Shown: positions 32,985 through 43,430, counted from the stretch's first letter. The stretch: 64,000 nt of DNA from Axinella damicornis (GCA_963931865.1 OZ007513.1:5184168-5248167), one strand, 5' to 3'. A program made the numbers and translations. The notes: generated from the letters alone by a model not told the origin.

Positions 32985-33523
32985 AATAATGTTTGAGTAC
33001 TTAGGATTGGCCTACAGAGATTCTGACTACACCGCCGTGATCGCTATCATGTACTGACCTGAACGTAAAAAGTTGGTGCTGAAACTCACCTTGGTGGTGG
33101 AGATATGACCGTTTTGTCTCGCCGTCGGCCGCCATTTCTCGAGCGCTCTCTTCGACTTCCGGTGGCAGTACAGGCACACGAAGATTCTGACCACATGGCC
33201 GTGATCGCTGTCATTCACTGACGCTTACATGCCAAAACTCACCGTTCTGGCTAAGTTGTGAGTGCTGTAATAATGTCTTGCCTTCCTTTGGTCGCAATTG
33301 CTCGCGATCGACTGAGCGTGCGTGGTTGCCACGTGGCAATTGGAACGTACTGCAATACTTACGCGATACGCATGATACAGCAGGTTGCAACGCGGCTACT
33401 TTACTTGAGAGCACTCTAATCTTCCATGTATATAGCTATCATGGTACTCACGTCATGTGTGATAATTGGATCGAACTGTCACACTTAGCTTGTGCTACCG
33501 TTTAACCGCGGCTACCAGGAGTG
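32985..33523 (-). mobile_element. non-autonomous repeat, copy D (one end lost)
   Basis: Follows copy C directly. It keeps both internal modules and the right end CTACCAGGAGTG but lacks the CACTCCTGGTAG start. It shares the extra TATATAGCTATCATGG segment with copy C. Confidence 0.75.
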
Positions 33524-33539
33524 TGGTTGCCCCTCGTAA

Positions 33540-34260
33540 TGAAAATGATTTAATTATCCATGGGTTCAACCCATTCTATGGAATATTTACTGTACCGGAC
33601 ATGCCTGAACTTCCTTCATGGGTTTGCTAGTAACTGCACTCATAAACTGGCATGTATTGTACTTTACTGCTCTTACACATAGGTGAATGTATCTTATTTG
33701 CACTTGATTGCTTTACCTTTACTGATTGTGAGACACAGTACTGTTGTCTCACTCATGATGGGTCCATACGTACATTTACCAAGGAGAGGAGTGGTTTGCA
33801 CTTCTGCATCGATTTTACCACTCTCCGCCACGGAGGTGGTTTGATGCCAGTGTAGTCTCCTGACAATAACAATCTTGCCCATGTAACAATACATATAATA
33901 TAAGGACGAAGTACATCTGAACGTTAAGTGCATCCCACAGCATGGTATACTTGCAAGAATACTTCCAACGAGTTTCCTGTAGCAGGTTTTTCGCCATCTT
34001 TGTCGCTGGAATGCATCTTTGTTCTAAAGTCGGTGCCATTGTTGGAGTATGAGATTTGTTTTTCCATTGTCTTCTTCACAGAGGATGATAGCAGATGTGC
34101 GGTGGTCACAAGAAGGAAGCCCACCGAGTTGGCAAGGTTTCTGTGTGTGTGTCTGTTCTCATGCCCTACCTCTCCACTACCTCTCCAGATTGGTAGCGCT
34201 ATTTTCATTGTGGGTGTGATAGAGGTTTGTTACATGTATTTATGGCAGCTATGCTTGCCC
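33540..34260. other. no gene recognised
   Basis: Frames on both strands between 33924 and 34263 look mildly protein-like (minus: NSVGFLLVTTAHLLSSSVKK) but conflict with each other and have no domain. Confidence 0.3.
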
Positions 34261-34262
34261 TG

Positions 34263-34341
34263 AGGAACACCAAGTAGTCACACAGGGCCTGACCCTTCCG
34301 TGTGGGTCAGGCCCGTGAGACTACACACCAGGTGTTCTGCA
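34263..34341. repeat. hairpin element
   Basis: GAACACC, TAGTC and GGCCTGACCC on the left pair with GGGTCAGGCC, GACTA and GGTGTTC on the right. Confidence 0.75.
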
Positions 34342-34784
34342 GGACATGTAGTGTACAGCTCTGGGGTCGATGCACGGCAGCTCCACTTGCGGTGTTCATC
34401 TTTGCTGTCGCCACTGATGAGGTAGTCTAAGAGATGTAGCTTGGGTCTAGCCTGGTTAATTGTGAGGCAGGCGGCCAGAAAACACCCAGTTAGCCTGCTG
34501 TTACAAGCATGTGGTGGTACAGTGTGCAGCATGCATATAGGTTGTGTGTTACCTGCCTTATCACCGCTACACTGCTTAAGCTAGCCTGACTCGCAGTTCC
34601 TGTGTTGTGCATCAGGAGCCGCATGCTCATGCAGTCGCATTCTGATGACATAGAACTGTTCCAACTTCTGCACGTGCACTCGCTCACACTCGCCCCACAA
34701 TGTCGCACATTCCACTAAATTAGTTGGGCAATTGTGCCGTTTTGACAGTCAAGCCCAGTACAGACACTCCAAGGGGTGCAGACA

Positions 34785-34915
34785 GTATGGCTGCTTCTGG
34801 GTTTGGCCTTGAAAAGCCGTTGGTTGGAACCCAGTTGGCCATTTCTCTCCTCCATTGCACTATTTGGTCGAGAAAATAATCCTCTCATGTGTATGGCCTC
34901 TATTTCTGACAGTGG
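34785..34915 (+). repeat. diverged repeat pair, copy 2 (partner 31571-31695)
   Basis: Starts ATGGCTGCTTCTGG and keeps TTGGTTGGA, TTGGCCATTTCTCTCCT and GAGAAAATAA in order. Confidence 0.5.
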
Positions 34916-34919
34916 ACAA

Positions 34920-36030
34920 AGTTTGTCTGTGTGTATCTTCTAGGCTACCAACTGCTAGTCAGTAACAATGTGTAGGTCTATCTCTTGTGTTGACATGGCT
35001 GCCACACCCACCTGTTGCCTGACATTGCATAACAGTGCATGTGATGTGACATAATTACCGTTTGAAGTCTGGAAGGTTTTTAAGGCATATGAAAACATAC
35101 CACACTTTACTTGCTAGGAACTGCTAAATACGTGGGATAAAAGGTTAGGAAGTGATCTGGCTTACCATTCCAAAAAATGCATCATTTAGTGGTCACATAA
35201 CACTCATATCCCCTGGCCCCTAGGAGCAGTGTGGTTTATGTTGGATTGATTTTTCCAACCCCAGCAACAATCCATTGCAAATAACTCCTGCATCTTTGAT
35301 TTTTTGGTCCATGTACATGTACATAGGTCTTAGGGTAGTTAGTAAAGCCTCTGTTTGAAGCCTAAAGCTGTTTAGTTCGGCAGACAAAAAATTGCACTTT
35401 TCTCGTACGTTATGTTGAGGTTTGATAGATTGTGCATGTGTAGCCGCTGCTAGTCTCGTGCCCAGCCCCGTCTATGTGCTCCCCCGCAGAGAGGGTCTGG
35501 TATTTTGAGTGAGATTTCTTGACACCTTTCCTATCTGGAATTTGAGATGGCCAAGAAATTGAAGGGCGCATGCGTACTTTACTACTGGAAAATCTGTCAA
35601 GGAGTCAAAAACAGCGCAGTTTAGACAGCGGACTTACTTCGTTGTTGATTCGTGACACCCCTTTTGAAACAATATGCCATTACATAACTGTCTGTTCTGA
35701 GTTATGAATACTTTAAACCAGTGAGGTCATGCCTGACATCCTTATGGGGGGGGGGGGGGGGGTGTACACCATTGGAAAGCTCTTCTTTTGAGACCAAAAT
35801 AAGGTGAACAGCAGGTAGTGTGATGAAAGTTATAAATGAACTATATCTACAAACTATGCAGTGGGCAAGGCACACTGTTCCTAGGGGGCCTGGCTGATAT
35901 TCAGTATGCATAAGAAAGTTGTTGGGTGGACTGGTACCTGTGAGAGGCGATCACTCTGGCCTGGATTGCTCATTTTTCGGAGCATTGCCCATGCAGTCTC
36001 GGAAGTTGGATGGTCTATTCTGACCTATAC
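34920..36030. other. no gene recognised, poly-G at 35746-35762
   Basis: A 17-nt G run at 35746-35762 is the only clear feature. Confidence 0.35.
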
Positions 36031-36035
36031 GTGTA

Positions 36036-36422
36036 TAGCCTCGTTCCCAGTCCCGCGCCCAGCTTTTCGTCGCTTGCAGTACAGTAAAGCGGGGATGGCC
36101 TGGTACATTTCCTGACGTGAGTGACGTCAAGGGTAGAAAAACGGTAGAATGACCTAAATGAATGTGGGCATTCGTGGGTCTCAGAACAGCAAGAAGAGCA
36201 AGGTACCAGGTAACATACCACACGTATCTAGCTGGCGGGGGACGACTGTCATACTCACCGAGCATTGAACGTTTAGGTGGTTGAATAACACGCAAAACGT
36301 AGCGTCTTTGTTCTGGCATTTGTATATTACGTCATGCTCACATGAGGAAATGTACCAGGCCCTCACCACTTTACCGTACTGCAAACGACGAAAAGCTGGA
36401 CGTCGGACTGGGAACAAGGCTA
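36036..36422. mobile_element. TAGCCTC-family element, 387 bp
   Basis: Ends TAGCCTCGTTCCCAGTCC and GGACTGGGAACAAGGCTA (inner CGCGCCCAGCTTTTCGTCG) are inverted. Next to them lie inverted words around GGAAATGTACCAGGCC. Length matches the copy at 8690-9077. The flanks do not show an exact 9-bp repeat. Confidence 0.72.
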
Positions 36423-36758
36423 TGTATGTGTGAGACCTGCATTGTGCCTCTAATCAGGACTTACAACACCTCTAATCGGGACTTACAAGGCTTGTTCTTA
36501 TTTTGTCAGACAATATCAGCTGTGGATGTAGCTTTGGTACCAGGGTGCTCACCCCTCCTCTACATTCTGTGGTATGATATTGGAGTGCCTTCACTTCTGT
36601 AACATGGTTGGCCTCTGGGGTCAGTTTTAGGTTGGCACTGGTGGAGACTCACATGCATCATACGCATAATATTGTGAATGTTAATGATCTCTGTTGCCAA
36701 ATTATGTCCCAACATGGTTCGCATATTCTTATTTTGCCAGACAAAATTGTGAATGCAC

Positions 36759-37146
36759 TTGCCTGTAGCACCCCAAAGGAATTTACCAGGGTGCTGAACC
36801 CCTCTTTTTTCTGCCTTAACCTTCTGTCGGTGTGCACTGGTAGAGTGGAAGTCTCTAGTGGTTCTTGCTGAGTTTAAATCCCACTAAAGCCTTTGGTTTT
36901 TCTGTTGAAGGGTGGTTTCACCTCAATTTGCCCTTTGCCCTTCCAGAAAAGCAAGTTTGAGCAATGCCATTTATGGTAACTCAAGCAACAATGTCATCAC
37001 CATCCCCCATTAATGGGTCCCAGGACCTACATGAAAACCTCCAGCATTGGGGATGTAGCATTCCTGGGTTATCCAATCAATGAAGCCTTAACTCTATGTA
37101 CCATAACAGTAGAATCTGAAACTTTAATTGTGACCTAGGTTCTCTC
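36759..37146. repeat. left arm of a 388-bp inverted repeat
   Basis: Reverse complement of 39041-39428, also 388 bp, with about 5% differences. Shared words include GGAATTTACCAGGGTGCTGA and GGTTATCCAATCAATGAAGC. The pair encloses 1.9 kb, so it may be the ends of one large foldback element or two head-to-head copies. Confidence 0.85.
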
Positions 37147-37213
37147 TTTTATCCCATGCTTCATTTTCATTCTGTGTAAATGTCCTGCTTTTGACACTGA
37201 TGACAGTTGGTAT

Positions 37214-37238
37214 CCCCCCCCCCCCCCCCCCCCCCCCC
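37214..37238. repeat. poly-C tract (25 nt)
   Basis: Uninterrupted C run between the inverted-repeat arm and the 37284 element. Confidence 0.95.
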
Positions 37239-37283
37239 TTATTTATGTTAATTCAGACTCCAATTTTGGCGACTTAGGTGCAA

Positions 37284-37830
37284 GGGGCCACAGTTACCAA
37301 ATTGCCAGACGCAATGCCACTTTAGTTGGTTGGTTGTTTCTCCCCTCAGGCAAAAAAGTACTCGGAGTGGCAATTTGGTACTTGCAGGGATTCTAGCCTT
37401 TTATGCCGTCAAAACCGCCTCCCTATCCCCCCCTAGGCCCTCTCACTACCTCCATTTCAGCTCTGCGCATGGGCGCTGCACGACAGGCGTCCTTTCACGG
37501 TGGACGTGGGCACCCGCAGCCCACTCGCTGCCTGTACCTGTGCTCCGACCCAGCCTCTGACGTGATATATGCTCTGTGATGAGAGATCTGCCCCACAACT
37601 GCAGATCTTCTTGGTAGGAGGAGGCGCTTCGTCCACGGCCTCGGATCGTCAACACGCTCGTCAACCTTCATTGCACGTGTCCATTACTCGTGCACTTCCG
37701 TACATCTTGTTACTTGGACCGTATACCTCCGTATACTATGGACACATCATTATGACGTCATGGTTGGTTGTTGGTTCGCAGGTCTAGGCAAAAAGGGGAT
37801 TGCGTCTGGCCGTTTGGTAGCTGTTGCCCC
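37284..37830. mobile_element. element with GGGGCCACAGTTACCAAATT ends
   Basis: The left end GGGGCCACAGTTACCAAATT plus GCCAGACGCAAT is matched in reverse by ATTGCGTCTGGC and GTTTGGTAGCTGTTGCCCC at the right. A fragment is present at 26601-26784. No transposase. The frames inside are not convincing. Confidence 0.68.
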
Positions 37831-37889
37831 GTGCTTAGGTGTCAACCAAAATTGCCATTTTTTGGCGAATAATTGTCCTCGATTGTTGC

Positions 37890-38030
37890 CAAGTTTGGCA
37901 ATTCTTACGGGCATTGCTGTTAATGGCAATCTAATGTAGGTGTCCACAAAGCTGCCAAATTATATTATTGCCAAGTTTGGCAATCTAATGTAGGCCTCCA
38001 GAAAGTTGCCAATTGTGGCAAATTTGATGT
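37890..38030. repeat. cluster of TTGCCAA/TTGGCAA palindromes
   Basis: ATTGCCAAGTTTGGCAAT-type palindromes or half-sites occur about six times, including two near-identical ones near 37900 and 37970, with CTAATGTAGG repeated between them. They resemble NFI-type half-site pairs in form only. Confidence 0.5.
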
Positions 38031-38369
38031 CAACTGAACGAACATTATGGTTTCACCTATGTATCGTCATTTTTATTGAATTTGGCATGTTGGCATGGAA
38101 CATATTGGATGCTCATTTTTTGCTGTAGATGGAATGAGTGAACAGATGGCTGAAAGATATGTGCCTGGCACTACAGGAAGTTCACGGGCTGGATGGCTCT
38201 GCTGACCATCCTATCAGAGGACCTTAACACTCTATTTTATTGTTGCTGATTTGCATGTCTTTGTTGCAGAGGACCTTAAAACTCCTATCTTTGTATACCT
38301 TTTTGTTGCTGATTTGCAGCTGCTACATAATTACACTAGAATATTACCAGAGGAAACGAGTCAAGGACC

Positions 38370-38423
38370 TAGTCTCGCGGGCCAGACTTTCGCGGCGCGC
38401 GGAACGTCTGGCCTGCGAGACTA
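38370..38423. mobile_element. 54-bp palindromic element (TAGTCTCGCGG)
   Basis: TAGTCTCGCGGGCCAGAC and GTCTGGCCTGCGAGACTA are inverted with one mismatch around an 18-nt GC-rich loop. A different family from TAGCCTC but the same build. Confidence 0.65.
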
Positions 38424-38495
38424 CATAATATACTTTGCGTTTCGTTTCCGGGGTGGGTGGGGCGGGAGCGGTGTGGAGACTAGACAGGGTGACTT

Positions 38496-38538
38496 TAGCC
38501 TCGTTCCCAGGCCCCAAAACTGCCTGGGAACGAGGCTA
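38496..38538. mobile_element. 43-bp minimal TAGCCTC-family element
   Basis: TAGCCTCGTTCCCAGGC, a 9-nt spacer, then GCCTGGGAACGAGGCTA. Flanks GGGTGACTT and GGATGACTT form a 9-bp direct repeat with one mismatch. It is the shortest member seen, consisting of little more than its two 17-bp ends. Confidence 0.75.
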
Positions 38539-38639
38539 GGATGACTTCAGATGATTGACAGGCGCTATAAATATATAGGCATGGCAGTGATGCGACGTGG
38601 GCGTTGACACGGAAGTGAGGAGCTCAGTAGTAATTACGT

Positions 38640-38800
38640 ACAATTGTATCTACATGCACCGGATGCACTCGTGTATATAAAAGGTTCCCTCGGAATTCAA
38701 AGCGGTCTCGTTCTTGTTCTCATTCATGTGTGAAGAGCTATTGAGGTACGTAGCTATATTATGCAATAAAAGTTTCCTCGCATGTCTTTGGTGCTTTGTT
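38640..38800 (+). promoter_or_regulatory. TATA box and nearby AATAAA, LTR-like
   Basis: TATATAAAAGG (38674-38684) is a strong TATA box. AATAAA occurs at 38765-38770, only 81 nt downstream. This U3-R-type spacing is usual for short LTRs. No TG...CA borders or target duplication could be fixed, so a stand-alone promoter remains possible. Confidence 0.4.
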
Positions 38801-39040
38801 CACGTACTACTCAGAACTGAATGGCCGCCATGAAGTGCTACATGTAGTAGCTAGCTATATCAGTCTTTATTGTGCTCAGTGCATGCAGATTATGTCTCAA
38901 ACTTCATAGAGAAATCACTGTATTATTTGGTTTTCTCCATGCAGAGTGTTCGTCAAGAAGAAATTTCCTGTGTGAATTCTGCCATAATATTATTAGCTAC
39001 AAGAGTCCAAGCCAGTGTGAGAAAACGTAAGTTCTGCCAA

Positions 39041-39428
39041 GAGAGACCCTAGGTCACAATTAAAGTTTCAGATTCTACTGTTATGGTACATAGAGTTAAG
39101 GCTTCATTGATTGGATAACCCAGGAATGCTACATCCCCAATGCTGGAGGTTTTCATGCACCCATTAAGTTAATGGGGAATAGTGATGACATTATTGCTTG
39201 AGTTACCATAAATGGCATTGCTCAAACTTGCTTTTCTGGAAAGGGCAAAGGGCAAATTAAGGTGAAACCACCCTTCAACAGAAAAACCAAAGGCTTTAGT
39301 GGGACTTGAACTCAGCAAGAACCACTAGAGACTTCCATTCTACCAGTGTACACCGAGAGAAGGTTAAGGCAGAAAAAGAGGGGTTCAGCACCCTGGTAAA
39401 TTCCTTTGGGGAGGTCTACAGGCAACAC
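39041..39428. repeat. right arm of the 388-bp inverted repeat
   Basis: Inverted partner of 36759-37146. It ends just upstream of the YY1-like motif and the first exon of the plus-strand candidate gene. Confidence 0.85.
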
Positions 39429-39449
39429 AATTTAATGACAGCAAAGGTC

Positions 39450-39461
39450 AAATATGGCGGC
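39450..39461 (+). promoter_or_regulatory. YY1-like motif AAATATGGCGGC
   Basis: AAATATGGCGGCC is close to the YY1 core (AAnATGGCGGC), which in animals often lies at or just after transcription starts. It is 34-45 nt before the ATG at 39495, which suits a TATA-less host promoter. Confidence 0.4.
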
Positions 39462-39494
39462 CGGATGCTAATTTAAGTATGGAAGTGTAGTGAT

Positions 39495-40088
39495 ATGCGC
39501 ATGCTAAAACAACGTGTGGGTGACATACTAGTTAACATAGAATCGAGCGACGCAATTGTGGACCATCTCCTGAGAGAACTAGGGGAAGATACAGTGAGTA
39601 CGGCCTCAATTCGCGAAGATACCATTGAAGAGCATGCGAGTGAATCATTCTACATATAGCATTTGCATCGAAAAACGCTTGGACTCACTCGATGGAAGAC
39701 AGGTCTGTCTGTATATCTTCGCTGAGGACTGGACAGCGAGAAACAGGACTATGTAGGAGCAACAGGCTAGAGAGTGGTCACAACCATGCATCACGCACGC
39801 AAGGCAAAGACACTGCGCATGCGTATTCCTAGTACTATGATAGTGGGGCATTACAGAGAGTGTGTGTGTGTATTGCTACAAATAAACGTGGGCGGCGAGG
39901 TCACCTTTGATGTGACTGTCCAGAAAACAGGCAGCAGCAGTCAACATGGGTCAACTGACGGCCGCAATCCCAGTAAATGACCCTCAATTGAACACACGCC
40001 AGATTGTCTATTCGAAGAAGACTTTCATAGAGCAGTGTATCTATTTTCGGACACTATCCGCAGGACAATGCGATATCTCTCAGACGCA
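39495..40088 (+). CDS. 5' exons of an unrecognised host gene
   Basis: Exon 1 (39495-39593) reads MRMLKQRVGDILVNIESSDA then IVDHLLRELGEDT and ends at ACA|GTGAGT. If unspliced, the frame continues to EEHASESFYI and a stop at about 39658. Exon 2 (39931-40088) follows AAAACAG in the same phase. It reads AAAVNMGQLTAAIPVNDPQL, then NTRQIVYSKKTFIEQCIYFR and TLSAGQCDISQT, and ends at CGCA|GTAAGA. The internal MGQLTAAI could instead be a separate start. No family recognised. The composition and matching phases make it likely host coding sequence. Link to exons further right is inferred. Confidence 0.45.
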
Positions 40089-40689
40089 GTAAGATAACGA
40101 ACCGTACTTTGTGCGTTTATTTTCACGAAGCGGTGAATAAGAAGTTTACCGACTTGCAGGTTACGCCACAAATTGCTTCAATAGCCAATGCCTCAGGAAG
40201 GTCATCAAAGTACTTTTGAAGGTCAAAGTGAGCAGCCACAAGGTGCAATCTCTGGGGAGGGAGACTTCTCAGAACTGTATGTTCACCTGACCATTATCGA
40301 CAGTTTCACCCAACGAAGGGGGGAAAGTATGGCAGACAATACTTCATTGTGTCAACTGATCTATACATGCAACTCACACTTGTGAATTGTAATCATGTCA
40401 CAATCTGCACTGTTGCTATAATTAAAGCACTGATAACACTACATTAGCAGTAGATTCACATCTCCATACTGCCCATGCATGTTCTGTGTAACCACCTTCC
40501 ACTGGTCCTAGAGCTATGTTCAGTGGAGGTGATGTTTCATGTACCTATATATCAGGCAGAGGAGAGCCAAATTTCCATGAAATTTGGCTCTACCCTTTAC
40601 CACCTGGCTTAACTGGTGTACTGTAACTGTGGTAGGACAATAGTTATCTCATTGTAAACATTATTTATTGTCCGGTGTTCCCCAACCAG

Positions 40690-40752
40690 GCCGAACTTTT
40701 CTCTGCAATCATCTCCTCCAGATTCAGTCCCAACTTTCAAGTCCCAATGTCT
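40690..40752 (+). CDS. 63-bp exon candidate
   Basis: Between CCAACCAG and TCT|GTAAGT, phase 0 on both sides, reading AELFSAIISSRFSPNFQVPM plus S. It fits between the 39.5 kb exons and the exon at 43431, but a transcript would be needed to confirm membership. Confidence 0.4.
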
Positions 40753-40945
40753 GTAAGTTTGTTTTCTAGTGGCATGGGTAGAGGATATTTTGTGGTACTT
40801 AATTCAGTGAATATACATATTGCGATAAAACGCGTAGGTCTGCAGATTTAGTTCTATGGAAACATGACTGTTGTGTGTAAACCTGTGTCCTGCAGAAATC
40901 GTGTTGCTGTCTTTGTGTGCATATATAGCCAGTGCCTCAGCACCA

Positions 40946-41182
40946 TCACTGACTCATTTGTCTGTAACATGCTGGCCCGACTCGTTCTCGCTTGTAGCTT
41001 CCTAGTGCTTCTCTGGCCTGTTGCTCCATGGCTCCATGGAGTCTGGCTTGTTGCCATTCAGTCTTCAGCATCGTCTGAATAGTTGCTTGTGAACAAACGA
41101 ATTCCAACATCCCCTTCTCAGAAAGTTTGTTGATTTCCATATTCTCAATCAGTAGAAAATATGATTTGATTTGGTTGCACAA
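40946..41182 (-). other. unassigned minus-strand open segment
   Basis: Reads LIENMEINKLSEKGMLEFVC then TIQTMLKTEWQQARLHGAME and QQAREALGSYKRERVG. Helical, coiled-coil-like composition. It lies opposite an intron of the plus-strand candidate gene. No splice partner was found. Confidence 0.3.
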
Positions 41183-41244
41183 TAATGCCCCTACAGCAAT
41201 ATTACTTTAAAAGGCCTATATGCACGTGCATAGATGGTTGTTGC

Positions 41245-41335
41245 AGTGTGGTGTAGTCAGTAGTTGCGCACATTGCATTACGATCATCGGGGGTTCGAAT
41301 CCCGAAAGTGAAGCTGTTTTTTTTCTTTTTCTTTT
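41245..41335 (+). repeat. tRNA-like sequence with T-rich tail
   Basis: TGGTGTAGTCAGTAG (A-box-like) and CGGGGGTTCGAATCCCG (a good T-stem and B box) are about 30 nt apart. Anticodon and acceptor arms do not pair. The following GTTTTTTTTCTTTTTCTTTT matches the T-rich tail behind 26893-26970. Likely a Pol III-derived SINE or tRNA pseudogene. Confidence 0.55.
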
Positions 41336-41639
41336 ATTTTTCTAACCTATTATATTCATTGCTACGATACTTGTCTATGTAAGGTACTGTAACATGTGTA
41401 TGCTGCCCAGTGATGAATGGGTTACATGTTTATATTATACACAAATACGTAGTTTATATTTCAGATATAGCATGGCAGTCGGTGCTGCATGCATGGTTTG
41501 TTCAGTACGTCAATCTGGAGGGGCACAGGCGAGGGGCTGTATTGGCCACATGGTATACAACTTCCAGCTATTGGTCTGCGTTTATTAATATTCATAACTT
41601 CCGCTCACGCGACTCGTGATCAATTTATTGCCTAGGTTA

Positions 41640-42035
41640 CACATCTGGCTTCTCGCCGTTTAACAATCGCTGAGTAGACTTCAAGTTCGAAGGCTAAGAA
41701 CTGTCGAAGTATAGTTAATTTGTCTGCTAAGGGCGTGATTGAGCCCCGACTATCGTTATATGGCTGCTAGGCCGAGTTATACTCAAGCGCTCACCTTGGA
41801 ACTCTCCCTGTTGTTGTGCTGTCGATGTCTGCCCTCCAGCGGGTGAGTTACTGGTGTTGATAGGTAGTTCAATGATGTCTCAAGCCTATACTAGGCCCTT
41901 GAGCGCTACCAATAGCGTTCCGTAGGCGAAAAAGCCTGCCTATGCTGGCAGTACACAAAACGGCGACAAAACAGTGAGCGCTTACTTATCTCTCGATCGG
42001 TAGGAGGAGCTTCTGATCGACTGCTGATATCCATA
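41640..42035 (+). repeat. dispersed repeat R1, copy 1
   Basis: Shares AATTTGTCTGCTAA, TATATGGCTGCTAGGCCGAG, TGTCTGCCCTCCAGCGGG, GGTGTTGATAGGTA and TCTCGATCGGTAGG in order with 49370-49700, same orientation. Confidence 0.75.
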
Positions 42036-42341
42036 GGGTCTGCCTCTTCATGACTGTGATTGCCATTATATTAGCAGGGTCTACCCCGCTTCAGTTTAGC
42101 TCGCCTCGCGATCTTGTCGTAAATATGCGACAGCCGCATTTTGCGCGCGTCCGCGCAAGTCGCAATTGTGCGACAAACGCAGGCAGAGAAATTGTGTGTG
42201 GTATATGTCCATGTTTACCTAACGGAGGTGGGATGATTGGGGGTGGGACTAGACTAGTGATGCTCAACTTGACTGCAACCTCTGAGCCTCAAACTCCATG
42301 AAGAATGCTCGCGAATGCTGGGAAGGTACTCGAACCTTCTG

Positions 42342-42490
42342 GGGGCTGGGAGCAGCAGCTGAAGTGGGCACAATCGGGGAGCAGCAACTAAAGTGGAAGC
42401 AGTCGGGGAGCAGCAGCTGAAGTGGATGCAGTCGGAGAGCAACAGCTGAAGTGGATGCAGTCGGGGAGCAGCAGCTGAAGCAGGCATAAT
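42342..42490. repeat. 29-bp minisatellite
   Basis: About five units of GGGGAGCAGCAGCTGAAGTG plus GATGCAGTC, with point differences. Confidence 0.9.
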
Positions 42491-42756
42491 TGTTGAGAAT
42501 TTGTCAGAACTCTGCGCAGAGAGCGGACCATCGTGGGACTCAGGCTCACGTAGGTGACTGAGAGAGCAGTAGCTGAGCAAAGCTACTTGTATGTATCAAT
42601 TGACATGCGTCCTAGCACTTGAAGGCGACGAATTCCGCTGGTGTGTTGATTACACATGTACAATTGTACATACCATCCGTACGTATGTATATACAAGTCA
42701 TGTGTCTGCTAGTACTAGCAGGTACTGTATGAGCAGAGTTTTAGCACCAGTTTGAC

Positions 42757-43265
42757 TAGCCTCGGTCCCAAGCCCTCACGCGGAACGCGGAAGTGGGCCT
42801 GGTGACGCTTGGCAAGTTCCCGTATGTGCACAGTCAGCATAATTGCGTAAGCGATTACATTCCTTACTTGAATGCTTTCTAAATCACGCGGAAGGTAGCT
42901 GTTGGTGGCCTGGTGACGCTTGGCAAGTTCCCGTATGTGCACAGTCAGCATAATTGCGTAAGCGATTACACTTCTTACTTGAATGCTTTCGAAATCACGC
43001 GGAAGGTAGCTGTTGGTGATGGCTAAGTAGAACGTCCTTGCCAAGGAGTGACCAGAGGTGAGTCTTGAAGGCTAGAGCAGCGGTTTTATCAAATGGCTAC
43101 ACTTTTCACGGGGTAAAGAATGTAATTACTATGCAGTAATTGGCAATGGATGAACGTGATTCGCCTACCTGAAACCAAGACTGCTGAGCTCAGCACATAC
43201 GGGAATTTTGCCAAGTGTCACCAGGCCCTCTTCCGCGTTTCATGTGTGGCCTGGGAACGAGGCTA
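42757..43265. mobile_element. TAGCCTC-family element without the nested insert
   Basis: Inverted relative of 19102-20021. Ends TAGCCTCGGTCCCAAGCCC and GGCCTGGGAACGAGGCTA. A segment of about 120 bp (GGCCTGGTGACGCTTGGCAA onward) is duplicated in tandem near the left end. It provides the empty site for the TA element nested in the other copy. Target duplication not visible. Confidence 0.78.
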
Positions 43266-43430
43266 ATGGTAGGTGGTGTCGTGTTTTCCACACCCACTCC
43301 GCGTTGGCCTAATTATGGGGACGAATCTACAGCTTGACAACGTGATATATGCATGTTCACTTCAGCTGCAGAAATTCCTTGGGTACACATCACTAGCAAT
43401 TCAGATTTGTTCTTCTTTACTACTATACAG

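Noticed and set aside
33924..34263. Opposing frames on both strands
   Set aside because: Mutually exclusive and neither recognisable.
41245..41335. Functional tRNA gene
   Set aside because: Only the T-arm is good; anticodon and acceptor arms fail.
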